64,000 nucleotides of DNA, from positions 25,427,812 through 25,491,811 of the forward strand of contig NC_060259.1 in the NCBI RefSeq assembly GCF_921293095.1. Direction: 5' to 3'. The notes below the pieces were generated by a model. It was not told where the DNA came from and made no database searches. It saw nothing but the letters and a program-made list of their open reading frames with translations. Source of the DNA: Ischnura elegans (Eukaryota > Arthropoda > Insecta > Odonata > Coenagrionidae). Position 1 is the first letter of the stretch; every line of letters starts with the position of its first letter. A program made the position numbers and the translations under genes. Below, piece after piece: positions 26,895 to 40,219 of the stretch.

Positions 26895-27561
26895 ATAGGG
26901 TAGTTTCCTTCATCAAAGAAAACGAAAGGCATTGATTGCGATTCGTTACCCACCATTAGTGTATTCATAATACACAAATTATTTGGTTTTTGAAATACCG
27001 GTTTAGACGAATGGCAAGGGTCAAATTTTATCCTCATTTGAAAAAGGCCAGATTGGCGCCCATGCGATTCCACTCCGCATGACGTCACAGGGACCTAGTT
27101 TCTACACGAGAGGATAGGAGTTATGCATCGTCTGAGGTTACCAATGCAAGCATGAGGCACAGAGCTCAGGGAAACATGTCTTAATAATCACCTATTAAAA
27201 CTGGCTAATGTCGGAAAGTTTTCTTCGTTTGATAAGGTATTAATAAACCTTTTTTAAGCCAAGCGCTACCGTTCAGCAAGGTACTCAGCTATCCGCTAGC
27301 ATCCTGCGACGCATCAGAGCTAAGCCTCGCCTCAAGGTCACCTCACCGGGCGGGAGGGGGAACCAGAAATACGACGTACGGAGATATTTCCCGACATTCA
27401 TACTTAAGCGTCGCGTTTTCGCGCGCTTGAAAATTTTCACTTTTCATTTAATCGCGAAAAATAGATGTTGTCATTTAAAAATCTAAAAGCGCGAAATACG
27501 TACTCCAGGAGTAATAATCTTTCGATTAAGGCAATAAAAAAATAATAGGAAACCACCCTAT
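26895..27561. mobile_element. TIR repeat family A, copy 2 (~667 bp)
   Basis: Ends ATAGGGTAGTTTCCT and, inverted, ATAGGGTGGTTTCCT. Nearly identical to copy 3 (55153-55807) across most of its length. Flanks are CA and TG, so no TA duplication is visible. A 135-codon minus-strand open frame (26681-27088) crosses its left edge, which argues that this frame is not a real gene. Confidence 0.85.
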
Positions 27562-29690
27562 TGGGTCACCTTGAGAAACGGCCTTCTGTCCACTACTGCC
27601 ACCACTAGAGGCCTCTTAAACCTCGAGGAGAAGATATTGTCATAACATACGGTCCAATAATTATCTAATAATCAATACAACCTCCATGAGTGGCATGAAA
27701 GCAAACACGAGAAAAATGGGAAGAGATATGATTTAATAACTTCGCTTTCCAATACTTCATACTCAACGTCTTCACTGAACGATAAATCAACCCAATTCCG
27801 GGTTAACATGCAAACAATACCGAAAAAATATTACTTACAACTCGGCATAGATTACTCTACAATGCTTGAAACTAGGATCCGGAAATAACAAAGACGTTTT
27901 TGGTCATTTATCATTGATCCTTAGACCCTTCGCTTTAGACTAGAATTTTAGTTATCCACGACAATCAATTACGAGCGTTGAATAGAAGAAAAAGGCTCCA
28001 AAAACCATTGATCAGGATGTACATGGTACCCATTAGAATCTATTGCCAACGTAGAGACAGTCCATATTAACCATTTGATACTCCTAGAATTGGTTAGATA
28101 CATATGATCGGAATAAACATTACTTCCGATGAGGAAAAATATCTTATCGGGTTATCCACTTGGTGGATGTGTCGAGAGAGTCCGGGGTGTCTACGAAGAA
28201 CGCCAGGGACGAACAAGTCTGTGTGTCGACCATTCCGAAGAAATCACATCTGCCACTTTAAATATTTATTGTGAATGCTTACGGCATACTTTGTGGCCTA
28301 GTAGACAGAAATAAGTTATCTATCTTACTCTTGGTAATTGAATCAAACACCAATACGAACTGTGTATTCTTCGCAACGCTAAAGTATGGATTTTTCATGA
28401 AGAATGCCATACGAAGTAATACTGTGATTACATTAGGAATGAACTAATATTAACGTTTACATTATAATGCGTCTTCAAATTGGGGTAAGTCGGAGAAGTC
28501 GATTGGAAAACTTGTTCGATAATACTTACTGTAAACATAACTGCCGGTTCCAAAGTTAATACTGGAACATGCCGAAGTGACGATTGGTTCCGTACGAAAA
28601 TGCTTAAAGAAAAAGTTCATTAATTAGACAACTGATTATAAAAAGCCTATACAGTAACGATGCCCCCCACGCAATCAATTAATACCCTAAATATCCGAAA
28701 AACAATAGAAAGGCTTGTTACTATGCAACTAATTATTCAGTCCAAATCTATGTCGCATACTTCCCACTTCTTACGATACCCGGCTTCATACACGCCAGCT
28801 TTTTAGTTGGCGATTATTTACTGAGGGGGAAAAAAATGATGGAAATTTTTCGATCACTACATTAGGGAAGGACCGCGGGATTTCCCATCCTACTGGCATA
28901 CATTCGATTCAAATTGTTATGCATTGTACATCCAACGTATTAAAAACCAAGCGACAATGACAGGTAACATTTCAGTCATAGTTGCCTGTGAAATGGCAGT
29001 TCCTAGAAAAACATCTAATCGGTAATAACGCCTGTCGAGAAGTAAAAGGGAGGACAACGGCACCATTTCTCATTCCTCAGAACGTTCAGATTATTCCAGT
29101 CTTGGCGGATGTATACACAAGAGCACTCATTGACTTCTGCTAATGGGAACAAGATTGAAATGGCGAGATCTGAGTTCACGTGTAATGGTCACGAATACGG
29201 TAATGTAACTGCATTTTTTCTTGTTGGTTCAACCTGAATTATAGATTCAGCGAAGTTAAGCCAGGTATTATATTATACGTAAATTAAATGCGTACTAATA
29301 ATATTTATTTATGACATACAGTTTGCTGTTACCAATTATAACTCATATGGAAACAGGGGTTTCAAAATTAACCTAGGCTTTTGCTCATTACTCAGCCATC
29401 ATGCGCTCCCTCGTACATATTTCCTCCAAGATTCCAATTACATCGGCCATTATCTACCCAGAGTAAAACGCGAGAGAAATTTACTTACTCTTATACCCAT
29501 TAAAAATTTGACCAGACACACTTAATCGCAATTCATTCTAACATAGCTGTATCATTCTAGCGACCCAGATACCACACAGGCAGGCATAAGAGAAGCATTA
29601 TTCCACAAGATCACTCTCCAAAAGTTATGACTCGCACAGCCTCAATGTGACACGAAAAGGCACATGTGTACACAAAGGGTAGCAAGCATG
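27562..29690. other. Intergenic, no gene seen
   Basis: AT-rich with no recognisable gene, RNA or repeat. Confidence 0.6.
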
Positions 29691-29960
29691 CAAGCGGCGA
29701 GCCTCCGCCGAGATGTAAGGCTGGGGGGCGGGGGAGGGGAATGCTCCAAAGGTTGGCGGGATGGGAAGAAGGCCGGGGGAGGGGAAAACATGTGGACGCA
29801 GTCCCACGAGTTCAGCTGGCCGCTGTATTCCTCGGGAGATAACCAGGCCCCTCCCGTGGGGGTGGGAGGAGGCGGCGGGGGCGGAAGCAAACGCCTTTTC
29901 GGCCCCATCGGGAAGAGGAGAGAGAGCGCACGTCTGGAGGCGGGAGAGCAAAGCCCTGAG
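29690..29960. other. GC-rich, G-run-rich block
   Basis: Many GGGG runs on the plus strand. Overlapping open frames on both strands (99-123 codons, with Pro or Gly runs) reflect composition. It may be a CpG island, but nothing ties it to a gene. Confidence 0.3.
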
Positions 29961-30351
29961 TAAACACACTGTAGCTGCATCATCACATTGTGCCATTCAA
30001 GGAAGAGCGACCCTTCACGGCCACTCTCAACGGCAATTGCCGCTGCTATTTTTACGCAGAAATATTAATGCGCCCACGCCTGCTTCCATTTTTTTAACGC
30101 GCTCAATCTGCTACCTCCGCACACTGCAGTGAGAAGTGCCTCGATACATGAGAACAACTGGAGAATATGTAAATACAAAAAATAATAGGCGTACACATTG
30201 ACTCACAAGCAATCAGAGGCGACATAAAAATCCAAAAATATCTACATAACATGCAAGGCCGCAGCCCGCAAAAAAATCTGGGGAAGTTTTTAAGGGGAGG
30301 GTCTACGTTTTGAGGGATTATTTAGAGAGGAACACTCAAGACATAGAGAAT

Positions 30352-30423
30352 CTCGCGGGTGAGGATTTGAACCTCCAAGCCCTACTTCGCTTGTATGGCC
30401 CTCGTGCTATGAGATATATGTAT
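30352..30423 (-). repeat. tRNA-like relic (T-arm preserved)
   Basis: On the minus strand, GAGG-TTCAAAT-CCTC forms a T-arm with a canonical 7-nt loop, preceded by an A-box-like TAGCACGAGGG. The whole does not fold into a canonical cloverleaf, so I read it as a tRNA pseudogene or SINE head rather than a working tRNA. Confidence 0.4.
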
Positions 30424-32555
30424 CCTAGTAACGAGATTCGTTAAATAAAACTGCCCGATGAACATACGAAATTAACGGTGAAAGATGCATGAAAATACAG
30501 AAAAAGAAACTAATTATTCTCCAACACAATCTCCAAATTTTAAACAGAATAGACGCAAACAATTTTCCAGGAAAAATACATTGAAAAAAATGAAAGTGAT
30601 ATAACCTACGCAACTAGTCTTTATTTAACCCATTTGCTGTCATTACAACGAATAATAAAAATAGCACATACTCGAATTACAACTTCCCATTAATAAAATA
30701 AATAGAAAATTTTTAATATTAACATTTACATATTGAACGTCCAATATTTGCTAACAACTCTTAAGAGTATCGATGCGAAGTATTTTGCCGTTGACCAACG
30801 GGAACATTCCTGTAGAATTTATCTTTCCATGATTGAACTCTTTCTTGTTCACAGCCATCAACGGCAATGTATGCTGAAAGTTTCTTCCTCCAGGGAAATA
30901 ATACATATTTAACGTAGAAGCTACATTGTAACACACAATTGCAAAAATGAATTGCGGCATTTTAAGTGAATAAATATTACTCATCGTGCCCTTCTACAAA
31001 ACTAACTTCTTTAGTGATACAAAATCGTAACAAATTACAGGAAAACACTAGGCATTTACCCTACGAGAAAAATTTTTCTATCAATTGTAAGAACGCTGCT
31101 AGGTTCAGAAATTCTTTTTATCGATCGACTAAAATTAACAGTTGACTTAAAGGGGAAATACCGCGATCCAAGACCTTTCACTACCTACTGAGTCAGTTGT
31201 TACGACAGCCACATTTTCTTAGAATATGGATGTGACCCTGGTGTGCGGCCGAAGCAAGTGATTGACCACCGCTATATCCTTCATATTATCCACCGCTTTG
31301 GCCCGTAAGATTAATCAAAACACATTATTTATACCTCCTATATCCATTTACATTTACAACGATGAGTGGTGTAACGATTTCATTCGGTCGTCGAAAAATT
31401 TATTACGTGCGCAAAATACACGACTAAAATGATTTTATAATCAATAAAAAAACACCGAATGTAATAACTATAAACCATATGCTGCACTAAAATATAAAAT
31501 TTTGACACTCTGACGGAAAATGGTATCAATTATAGAAGATATAAATTCTAGATAATAGTATTTGCCTTAGATAAAGTCAGGAATTTCAATCAGAAATATT
31601 TTTAGCTTTGCATGAATTAACACACAAGAAATGAGCTGAATATTTATCATGATTTCCACAAATCATATCATATTTGATGTTGCAATATATAGACTGTAGT
31701 GATTGAGTCCCAGATTACAGTGTGAAAACTGGGTAGATTATTAAATAAAAGAATGATGGACGATGAGAGAACGATACTTCGTTCAAGTCTAAGTCGCTTT
31801 CAAATGATTACTCCTTAGTCAAACAATTTTCTAAGAAAATAACATTCGGAAGCGAGTTATTCAGAATCAGCAAAGCACATGGCGGGGAACTAACAATAAG
31901 ACATCTATTTCTATGCATGCATTGTAATTTTTACCCACCTTAAGAACGATTGAATGATTCATGTAAAACATCAGATCTTTTTGTGAGCAAGTTACTACGG
32001 AGGTAGAAATAACTCATCGAATGGAATAATTCATGCCACAAACCGCTCATTACGTCTGTCACTGACAAGACACTAACCTAAGAGGTATTGTACTTAACTA
32101 ACAGCATTTAAAACCATGTGTGGAATATACTGAGAGTGGAGCCGAAATCAATCCACCCTGAAGGTGTGTAAGAGATGCACGAACAACGTCGCGAAAATCC
32201 TAACTATAGGAATGCCGTAACGGAAACCGTACTGGTCTTCGCCGGGATATGATCCGGGGGTAAGCTCACGGCATTCGCCGCAAACGAAATGAGAAACCTC
32301 CAAAACTACCAAGGAGAGACGATGCGCGTGATTAGCGGCATGATGAGAACCAGCCACCGTGAGGTCGATAACACGCTCCACACACTGAGATCGAAGTTTG
32401 CCACAGAAAAACTGTACACAATGACACTGGCTGAGAGATGCCTTTTCCAGAAACCATTACACAAGAGCATCGGAACTACTCGGTTTCTGCAATTTTACGG
32501 GAGCGTTTCTCGTATTAGATGGAATCCGATGCATATGCAATGATCTCCTACTAAA
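30424..32555. other. Intergenic, no gene seen
   Basis: AT-rich. Short open frames on both strands near 32150-32540 have no recognisable product. Confidence 0.6.
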
Positions 32556-32600
32556 ATATACCCATCACTCCCTCTCGATCGGTCGAATTTTTTTACTGTC
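32556..32600 (+). repeat. Degraded end of the TTA-flanked MITE family
   Basis: CCATCACTCCCTCTCGATCG closely matches the inverted right terminus of the 2904-3224 element. The flanking TTA is lost. It could pair with the inverted end at 34460-34492 as a single ~1.9-kb element, but that is inference. Confidence 0.35.
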
Positions 32601-33719
32601 GATTTTCAATGTTTGCAACGAATTTATAGTTTTAAGCTTGGGTTATCATCTTGAAACTTCTAGGGGATGTAAAGCAGAACCCTGTCAGTATTTGTACGTA
32701 TTTCAAAAACAAAATTTTACGTATGCGACCATACTGAGGTAAAATTTTAAAATTTGAGATACCAAGAAACGTTGAAAAGGGTCTACTCTAACAACCGGAA
32801 ATTTACAAGTTCACATTATAATTTTTGAACGAGCGATTTGTCGCGAAATAAGATATGTCGAGCGGCAGATAGGCACCTCTTAAAGGAGTAGGATAAGACC
32901 TTCATGAACACCTTCATATTTAATCCGATTATGCTGAAAGTGTCAACATATAACTCTAGAATAATGGGAAAAGTACCAACTGTTTACGCCCATTTACGCC
33001 CAAACGTATTTTTTTTTTAATAAAACGGCATGGATCGATTCACAGCGCGCGAAGAAAACAAATTATATGATGATTATCGTCCTTATGAGCGGTCGAAGGA
33101 TAAAATTACTGACAATAATAAGTCAACCCAATCGTAATCCGGCAGGAAGTTATACTGCCTTCACAAAAAGAACCGTTAAACACGAGAAATGAACGTAATT
33201 TATTCATGGTCGAAAAGGGAACTTATCCCCAGTTCCTCGAGGCAAAAATACGAAGCCGTCAGCAGGAATCCGAAATCACGCGCGTGGGTCACGCCGCACC
33301 CGCGCCGTTGGGTGCATACCATCGGGTTAGCCTTTGCGCCGGCCCAAATCAAAAGCCTTCTAACGGGAAATCGCCTCAACAGCCCAGAGATAATTAAGCG
33401 AGGAACCGCTTCCACCCGAATTATTATTTTATGGGACATCGCAAAGATAAACCTTCCCATTACAAGTTCAAAACAGGAATTCTTCATAAATTCCCAGCCC
33501 ACTTGAAATTTATCCGCAAGAGCAAAGAGAGAGGTGGTTGACATCCCTGAGTAGCCATGATGCATTACCGTAGCATTTAATTGCCCTTAAATATCATCAT
33601 TCATAACAAGTTTTCATTTAGTTCCCGATAACAGCAAATAACGACCTTTAAATCGGGGTAATTAATAACTAACAACGCACAATGACACAATAAACATTTC
33701 TTGCACAAGGGTTGCCCAC

Positions 33720-33790
33720 CCAGACGGGACTCGAATCCACGACCTTCCGTTTACCTCACCAACACTTAAGCCGGATAGGTCCGCAGTACA
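33720..33790 (-). repeat. tRNA-derived SINE head
   Basis: On the minus strand, CGGAAGGTCGTGGATTCGAG continues into TCCC: a B box in the phrase usual for arthropod tRNA-headed SINEs. The A-box region is degraded. Confidence 0.5.
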
Positions 33791-34429
33791 GCTGTCGGAG
33801 AAGAAAACTGCTGCCAACAATACGAATTTAATTCAAAGGCATACCATGGGATGACTAGCGCTGGGTATGGTAAAAAGACAACTCAATGACAATTCATGCC
33901 CAGAAAAAATATCACTTAGGGGCGGCACAGGAGGCACACGCAGTTTCGCGGAAGCTAATCGGTCGACAGAATGCTATTTCTCCTATGCGTATCACACCAT
34001 GCCTCACGCCCACAAAAAACGGTAAGCACTTCCAGTCAGTAATGATAGTGGGAATTATGTTCATAATATGCTTATCTAAGGCATTGACATTTGGAGGAGG
34101 CCAATCACAGCTAGTAATTAGGGCGATGAGGGAAGTTGGAGAGAAACCTGGCGTCGACATTAGGCAGCCCTTAAGAGGATGCCTCACTCTCGCACGATAC
34201 GCCTTTTTTCGTGACGTATTACTAGCTAAAAATTGAGCAATCAACTACAAATTTGCAGGGTATACGGAGTAGATTCATTTCAGCATTTTCCTGTATTTTT
34301 ATGAAAATTTTACATCAGTACTTCTTTGGAGGTAAATTTTTAATACTTGAGATACAGGCAAAAATTGACACGGGTTTATCCATCCAGTCCTGAAAATTTC
34401 AAAATGATATCGTACATTTAAATAGTAAA

Positions 34430-34492
34430 TTCAAACAAAATGCCGCGATAAAATTTCAAATACGACCGGTCCAACAGAAGTGATGCGCCCTC
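34430..34492 (-). repeat. End of the TTA-flanked MITE family
   Basis: Read inverted, the end is GAGGGCGCATCACTTC followed by a GACCGGTCG block, matching the 2904-3224 right end, with TTA at 34493-34495. An upstream stretch (about 34380-34440) also shares CTGAAAATTTCA with that element. Confidence 0.45.
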
Positions 34493-34983
34493 TTAACGAA
34501 CGGCGTCATCACGCAGTAATGACCCAATTTACCGCAATCGCAAGCACTCGAACCCAGGAATGGGGAGCTGTATTTGCAACCACACCAACCCGATCCACCC
34601 CTTCCTTCATTCTGGCACCATCAAAGATACACATGAGACCTATGTATCCCAATGTCCCGTTACTTCAGTGCATTCCTGGTGGTTACCACAATAATACGTA
34701 TATAAAACACGACGGATTATACCACTTGCCGTCAGGGACACTTAGAATGACATCAGAAAAAAAATCCCAAAAAACAGAAAACCGAGGATAAGAAATATTA
34801 AGACTAAGATTAATGTTGTGCATTTATATGCACTCAAGTGTTTAGGAGCATCGTGTGAGAATTTTTAACGTTCCGATGCATAGTACGCGTCTTCATTAGG
34901 GAGGAAAAACTTTGCCAATAGATATGGACATATGTTGTCCTGCGCTTACCAAAACATCGCACAAATGTTTAGGGGAACCTTTA

Positions 34984-35060
34984 ATGGCGTTAGCACCAGC
35001 AAGCACGCACTATCGCTCGCACCTCCGTAAGGTTCGATTCTCCCTATGATAGCCGTAAGT
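34984..35060 (+). repeat. tRNA-like SINE head
   Basis: A B box (AGGTTCGATTCTCC, 35031-35044) lies about 45 nt after an A-box-like TGGCGTTAGCACC. The body beyond it is not recognisable. Confidence 0.35.
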
Positions 35061-38000
35061 TTCAGTGATGGCATGAAACTTCAAATAACTTTCAGTTTTG
35101 TTTATTGGGTTCAAACGTGACTGAAGCGGCTATGATAATGTGAAAATATATTAGTATTCAAGCATACAACGCATTCGAATACTAGATGGATCTTTAAGGT
35201 AAAAATAGTTTGCGTTTCTAGCCATCTCCAATACGCATCCATACTTTTATGATATATTTTCCCAGAACAATGTGTATTATACACAGGAAATTACAAAAAA
35301 GACTTGATGTAATCTTTTTATGATTATGAAACGACGAAATAGGAACTGATGAATCCCGTTTACACTCAGATGGAAAAATTGCAACATAATAAATCACCGA
35401 GTACGACATTTTTAAAATTTGAGGCACAATAAAATTAGGATTGGCCGCTACCAACTCAAAGCAGATCACAAGTTTTCTGTTTCACACATAGGAAAAGAAC
35501 ATTAGACGCATGGAGATAAATGCTATTAGCAGCACATCCCGTCAAGATCCAAACATACTCTTATCTCTCTGGTTACAAGGCCCATAATCTTCTTTCTCCA
35601 AAGAGAAATATCCGCCCTCCAACTCGAAAGTCTAATTAAAATCTATTCTTCGAGAGATTACTCTTTACGCTACGCCTCACGTCTGTTTCGGCAGACAGTT
35701 GCCAGAAGTGATAAGCCTCCAAAACATCTCGCCGCCAAAAAAAGAAACAACCTCAATCACTCCCTCCAACTCATGCCACTGCAACTCGCCCCACTGCACG
35801 ACGTATACGGCCTATCAGCGGCACATCACGAGCCCACGAATGAAAACGCTTCCTTTGAGAGCGACGAGGTTCCAACGTAAGCAAATAAACACGGGAACTA
35901 TCTGCGGCGGAGAGGGCCTGCTACAGTGTGCCGCAAAAGGCTATCATAGAAATGCATGGTGATACATACGGTGGACATTAAGTAAACAGCTCGCGGCAAC
36001 AATGTAAAGACACCAAATTCCCAACTTATCACACTTAAGGACAGTGACCAGTTGCACATTTCCTTGAGAAAATCACAATCGATAATCAAAAGCGCAACAT
36101 CTCGAATTTTTCAGTATTTTCGAAAGACTTTCAGAAAGGAATTTATCTCAAACTAACTTAGAAGACGCATCAATCCGGGTCAATCGCACATCACATTCAT
36201 AGTTACGGCAAGCATTAAGTCGCCGATATGCGTAAAGTTATACATGAAATGGCTATAATAACAGGTGAAAAAGACGAAAGACTATTGCGCCAATAATAAA
36301 CAAAATTTAAAAATATTTAATATATTTATTTAAATGACGTTTCAAATGCAGAAAAGACGTCAGAATTTTTGTAGCCAAGATATCCCACTCCTCCACGGGT
36401 CAACAGTTAACCCGATTGCCTAAAAATTTATCGGCTGCAATTAAGCCAAGCAGAGCTCGTCGATGACTAGGATCGTCAACTTTTCCGGTAAAATATATAA
36501 AATTAAAAATTCCAGCAACAAATTTTACCTGACTAATTCAGCATTAACCAACAAATAAGTTGGAATTTTTCAAATCTCCTCAACACGGGAAAGCCCCAAT
36601 CCGGTGCCAGAAATTTTTTTGAAGGTTCAAATGCAGAGCGGTGCATTTCGGTGGGGGATAATTGTGGAGGGGGGTTAGGCTAGACAATCTCCAACATTTC
36701 AGCAGGGGTTGAACCCCTACACGCTGACGCCAGGATCGAAATCAAACTGATGGTGAAATTCATTCTGTCATCGAATGCATTGCGAAAAAATATGGTAGTT
36801 ACCACGAATAGTAATTACGACCAACCAATATTCATCCTGAACGATTTCAGGTTTTCCGAGACGTTGCAATGAGCATAGAGGCCTCTCGGGTTTGCATCCG
36901 GTTAAGTTATTCCATCTTCGACATAACCCGCAGTTTACTCTGCAACCGTCTTCAGAGATTATAGGAGAATTAATCCCTCAAGACGGTAGCAAACAGCCAC
37001 TGCTACATGACGGGGATCATTTGAAGGCAACCGGGAGCAAACTTGAGAAGTCGTGTATGTATCAAAGATATTTCCCTAGAATTCCCCCCCTCTCCGCAAT
37101 CCACGATAGAAACCTTACCAAACCCACTGACATTGTAGCTGCGGAATGGATAAGAACGACTCCTGGTGAATTATCTTAAACATGATTATTTAATTCATTC
37201 TCCTAAAAAAAATCAAACAGAAGGTACAATAAAAGTTGAGTATCTGTCTGAGTACGAAATAATCACGTATCATTGGCATCGGATGTCCGAATTTGCCCGT
37301 ACAATCAACTGCTATGCAACATACGCAGAAGGCTCGAAAACTATTTGAGAAACACCGTATTTAATCATTCAATTACAGATTTGCTTTAAATTTTCACTCA
37401 CGCACACTCCACGACCGCCCAATTTACCAAGTGATTCGGTACGTAGAGTTGACTGATAGCAAATAGATATCTAAAAACTAACTATGACGTGAGAACAAGA
37501 TATAGGTTAGAGGTACAAACATTCGGGTGGATAATAAATTAACACACAGGGCGACGACTGATTTTCTTTCTCTGTGTGCAAACCCACCAGAAAACTTTAT
37601 TACTTATCTACACTAAATCCCCAAACGCATCTTGTAGGTCTTTGAAGTACTTGATACCGGAATTTGATCATGAATACGCATTTTCATCACAGAGAAACGG
37701 AAATAAAGATGACTTTCCAGGGTGATTTACATAAATAATACAATGATTCTACATTTTAAAACATTCATCCGAGCGCAATACTGAAGATAAGACGTGTGGC
37801 AAAATTAAATGACATAAGGAGAACGTGGGCCTAAATAAGAGGGTGGGAAAATGGGAAATGGTCCATTTCTACTTCGACGAGCACGGATGAGAAGTATCAA
37901 CCAGCAGTTATCAGGAAATGACGTCATAACCGCCCACTTCGAACAATTACCGTCTCAATGTTTTACACAGGAAGTAGCACTAAAACATCACTTCACCTTT

Positions 38001-40159
38001 TTGTTTACCTCAAAAAGTACTAAATGAGCATCTGATAAATAGGTCCAGAAATGACCACCATATTGCTGACGTCTCCATTTAAATAAAAAAAACCGCGATT
38101 GTAGTGTAAATTTTTTACAGGCACCTTATAGTAGCTCTTAATTTCGTATTTGTAAAGACAGTCTTCTTGACATGGTTAATATTCGTACCAACTAACAAGA
38201 TGAGCAGAGAGTTGCGGAGCAGATGGAAGTTACAATCGGTCAAAAGACAGACACTACACTGATAGTAATGAAACCACCGATACAAGTACATGGGTGAGGA
38301 GGTATTGGGTTATGCAACGATAGTGTTTAAGTCAAAATACCTAAACTTATTGACGGAATTATTCTCCCACCATAGTTTAAACCGTGGCTTAGAGTGGTAT
38401 CATAATGGCCACCGCCCCCAAAAATTGTACATGATGAATCACATACCAATGGCAGTCGGCTGGCATTAGGTAAACAAGTAGACAATGTCTCATTTTGAGC
38501 GAATAATATCTATAACCTACACGGCAAAAAATTAACATAACAGAGAGAGGAAGCGACCGGAAAACTTTCTTGTCTTACTTACTAATAGACACGAAGAATT
38601 ACGTACATATACGAGTATCTGCGTATACATACAAATACATATATATACACGCATGCACATGAATGTCTGTATAATATTTAAGTATAACTTCCATGTTTTT
38701 ATTACTGAAATGAATTTAGGCGAATTTAAGAACATGATAATTTTTTGTGTGTGCAAAAGAATGTATGTACAATAAACACATATACTGATATATCGGCACA
38801 TAAAATTATTACGTTAATTTATTTCTGCGGCGGCGAGAACAATTTAAAGAACTGAGCTACGCATTGATTTTCATTACTATGAATAATTTCTTCCAAAATC
38901 CAATAACAATAAAACACCAATATTAAATGTATCGCATTACTTAAATTGATTCAATAACAATAATTACTATCATAACGGGAACCCATCACAATTAATTTTA
39001 TTTAAAATGTAAAACCTTGTGGGTGTATAATAGAAACAGCAAAAATTTTGTAGCTCAGAAAACAAGGAAGATACCGTTCCTAAGAACCGTAATTTATGTC
39101 TATCAGCAATAGGTGTCCTGCTTCATTTTACTACGTTAGGGTAGATTTAAACTCACCACTCATTCGAAGTTTACGTCCTTTATGTAGAACACATTGAAAC
39201 CTCACTTACAACCACAGCTAGTTTAACACGTAACAATTGTCACTTTGTAGCACAATGAGCCGCCTTGGAAAATGGCGTAATCCAAAATAGCACCGGATAC
39301 TTCCACAACCCACAAACAGAACGCGACAATGTAAGGGTGTGCAAGAACCTGGGGGGGGAGACTGATTCAAGATGACCGACGGGCGACTTCACACCCTCTG
39401 GTTTTAGCATTAGGAAACACTTGTATGAGACTATGAAAGCAAACATACGATAAGCTGTATGATTTGCTATCAGGGTTTATTGTTTGCAATTAATTACGTA
39501 CATCAGCCTTCAAATAGATAATTATTTTGGTGAATTTTGCCGTATTACTAAAATAGAGACATACGCATTAATATTTTTCAAACACGCAGGTAGGAGTTCA
39601 TGGAGTGATTGAATTTTCCGCTTTTGCAAAGCGCAGCGCGTGACGTCACATAAGGGAGTGTCAAGAGGAAAAAATGGGAATAATCGAGAGAGGAATTAAA
39701 AAGTATGCATTTCATCCTTCATAAAATTCGGAATTACTATACTTGATTAAAAATGCTGCAAATAAATTATCAGTAAAAAACTTAAGAACCTATCAAGTGC
39801 ATTCATGGCTTTTTGGTGATCGTAAATGGAAAGTACAGTAGACTCACCGTTTTCCCGATATTATAAGGAAATGCAATGGTATCCATCATCTAATAAATTT
39901 TAAGATATTTTCGCAAAGCTAAAATTCATATAAGTCGCAGTACTTAAGCCATTTTCTTTTCTCCGTATAGTGTATACCGTTTATACCAAGAATGTACCAT
40001 TACTGACGCCACGGCAACACCAGCAGCGTCTCTAACAAAGGGCACAATTTCTGCACTGAAGGTCCCGGCACTATGCCTGTGGTAGTCCCGAGTAATTTTT
40101 CATACCCATGAGGCATGTGTGAGGGGAGGTTATATTTTGAAAATCTTTCGGCATTGAAT
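35061..40159. other. Intergenic, no gene seen
   Basis: AT-rich. It contains a loose TA/CA microsatellite near 38586-38660, a possible lone terminus of the TTA MITE family at 36161 (TTA then GAAGACGCATCAATCC) and a short hAT-like GC-rich stretch near 36640-36740. No gene is supported. Confidence 0.5.
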
Positions 40160-40165
40160 TCAGTT
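40160..40165 (+). promoter_or_regulatory. Possible arthropod initiator (TCAGTT) upstream of LSM3
   Basis: A TCAGTT hexamer, matching the arthropod initiator consensus TCAGTY, lies about 60 bp before the LSM3 start codon. I see no convincing downstream promoter element or TATA box at the expected spacing. The call rests on position and a short motif only, so it is weak. Confidence 0.25.
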
Positions 40166-40219
40166 TGTTGATATTGTAGAAGTACAGTTTCCTTATATAT
40201 AAGTTAATACTCTGAGCAT

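Noticed and set aside
26681-27088. 135-codon minus-strand open frame
   Set aside because: It runs from unique DNA into the middle of family A copy 2. The repeat part recurs in copy 3 without the rest, so the frame is a chance fusion.
29625-30132. Overlapping 99-123 codon frames on both strands
   Set aside because: Same composition effect. Proline and glycine runs come from G/C tracts and no family is recognisable.
30352-30423. Functional tRNA gene
   Set aside because: The T-arm is good, but the acceptor and D arms do not form at normal spacing. It was kept only as a relic.
33189-34236. Several 105-121 codon frames on both strands
   Set aside because: Opposite-strand frames overlap each other and none has a known domain. 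This interval may be the interior of a decayed TTA-family element, but no transposase motif is visible.
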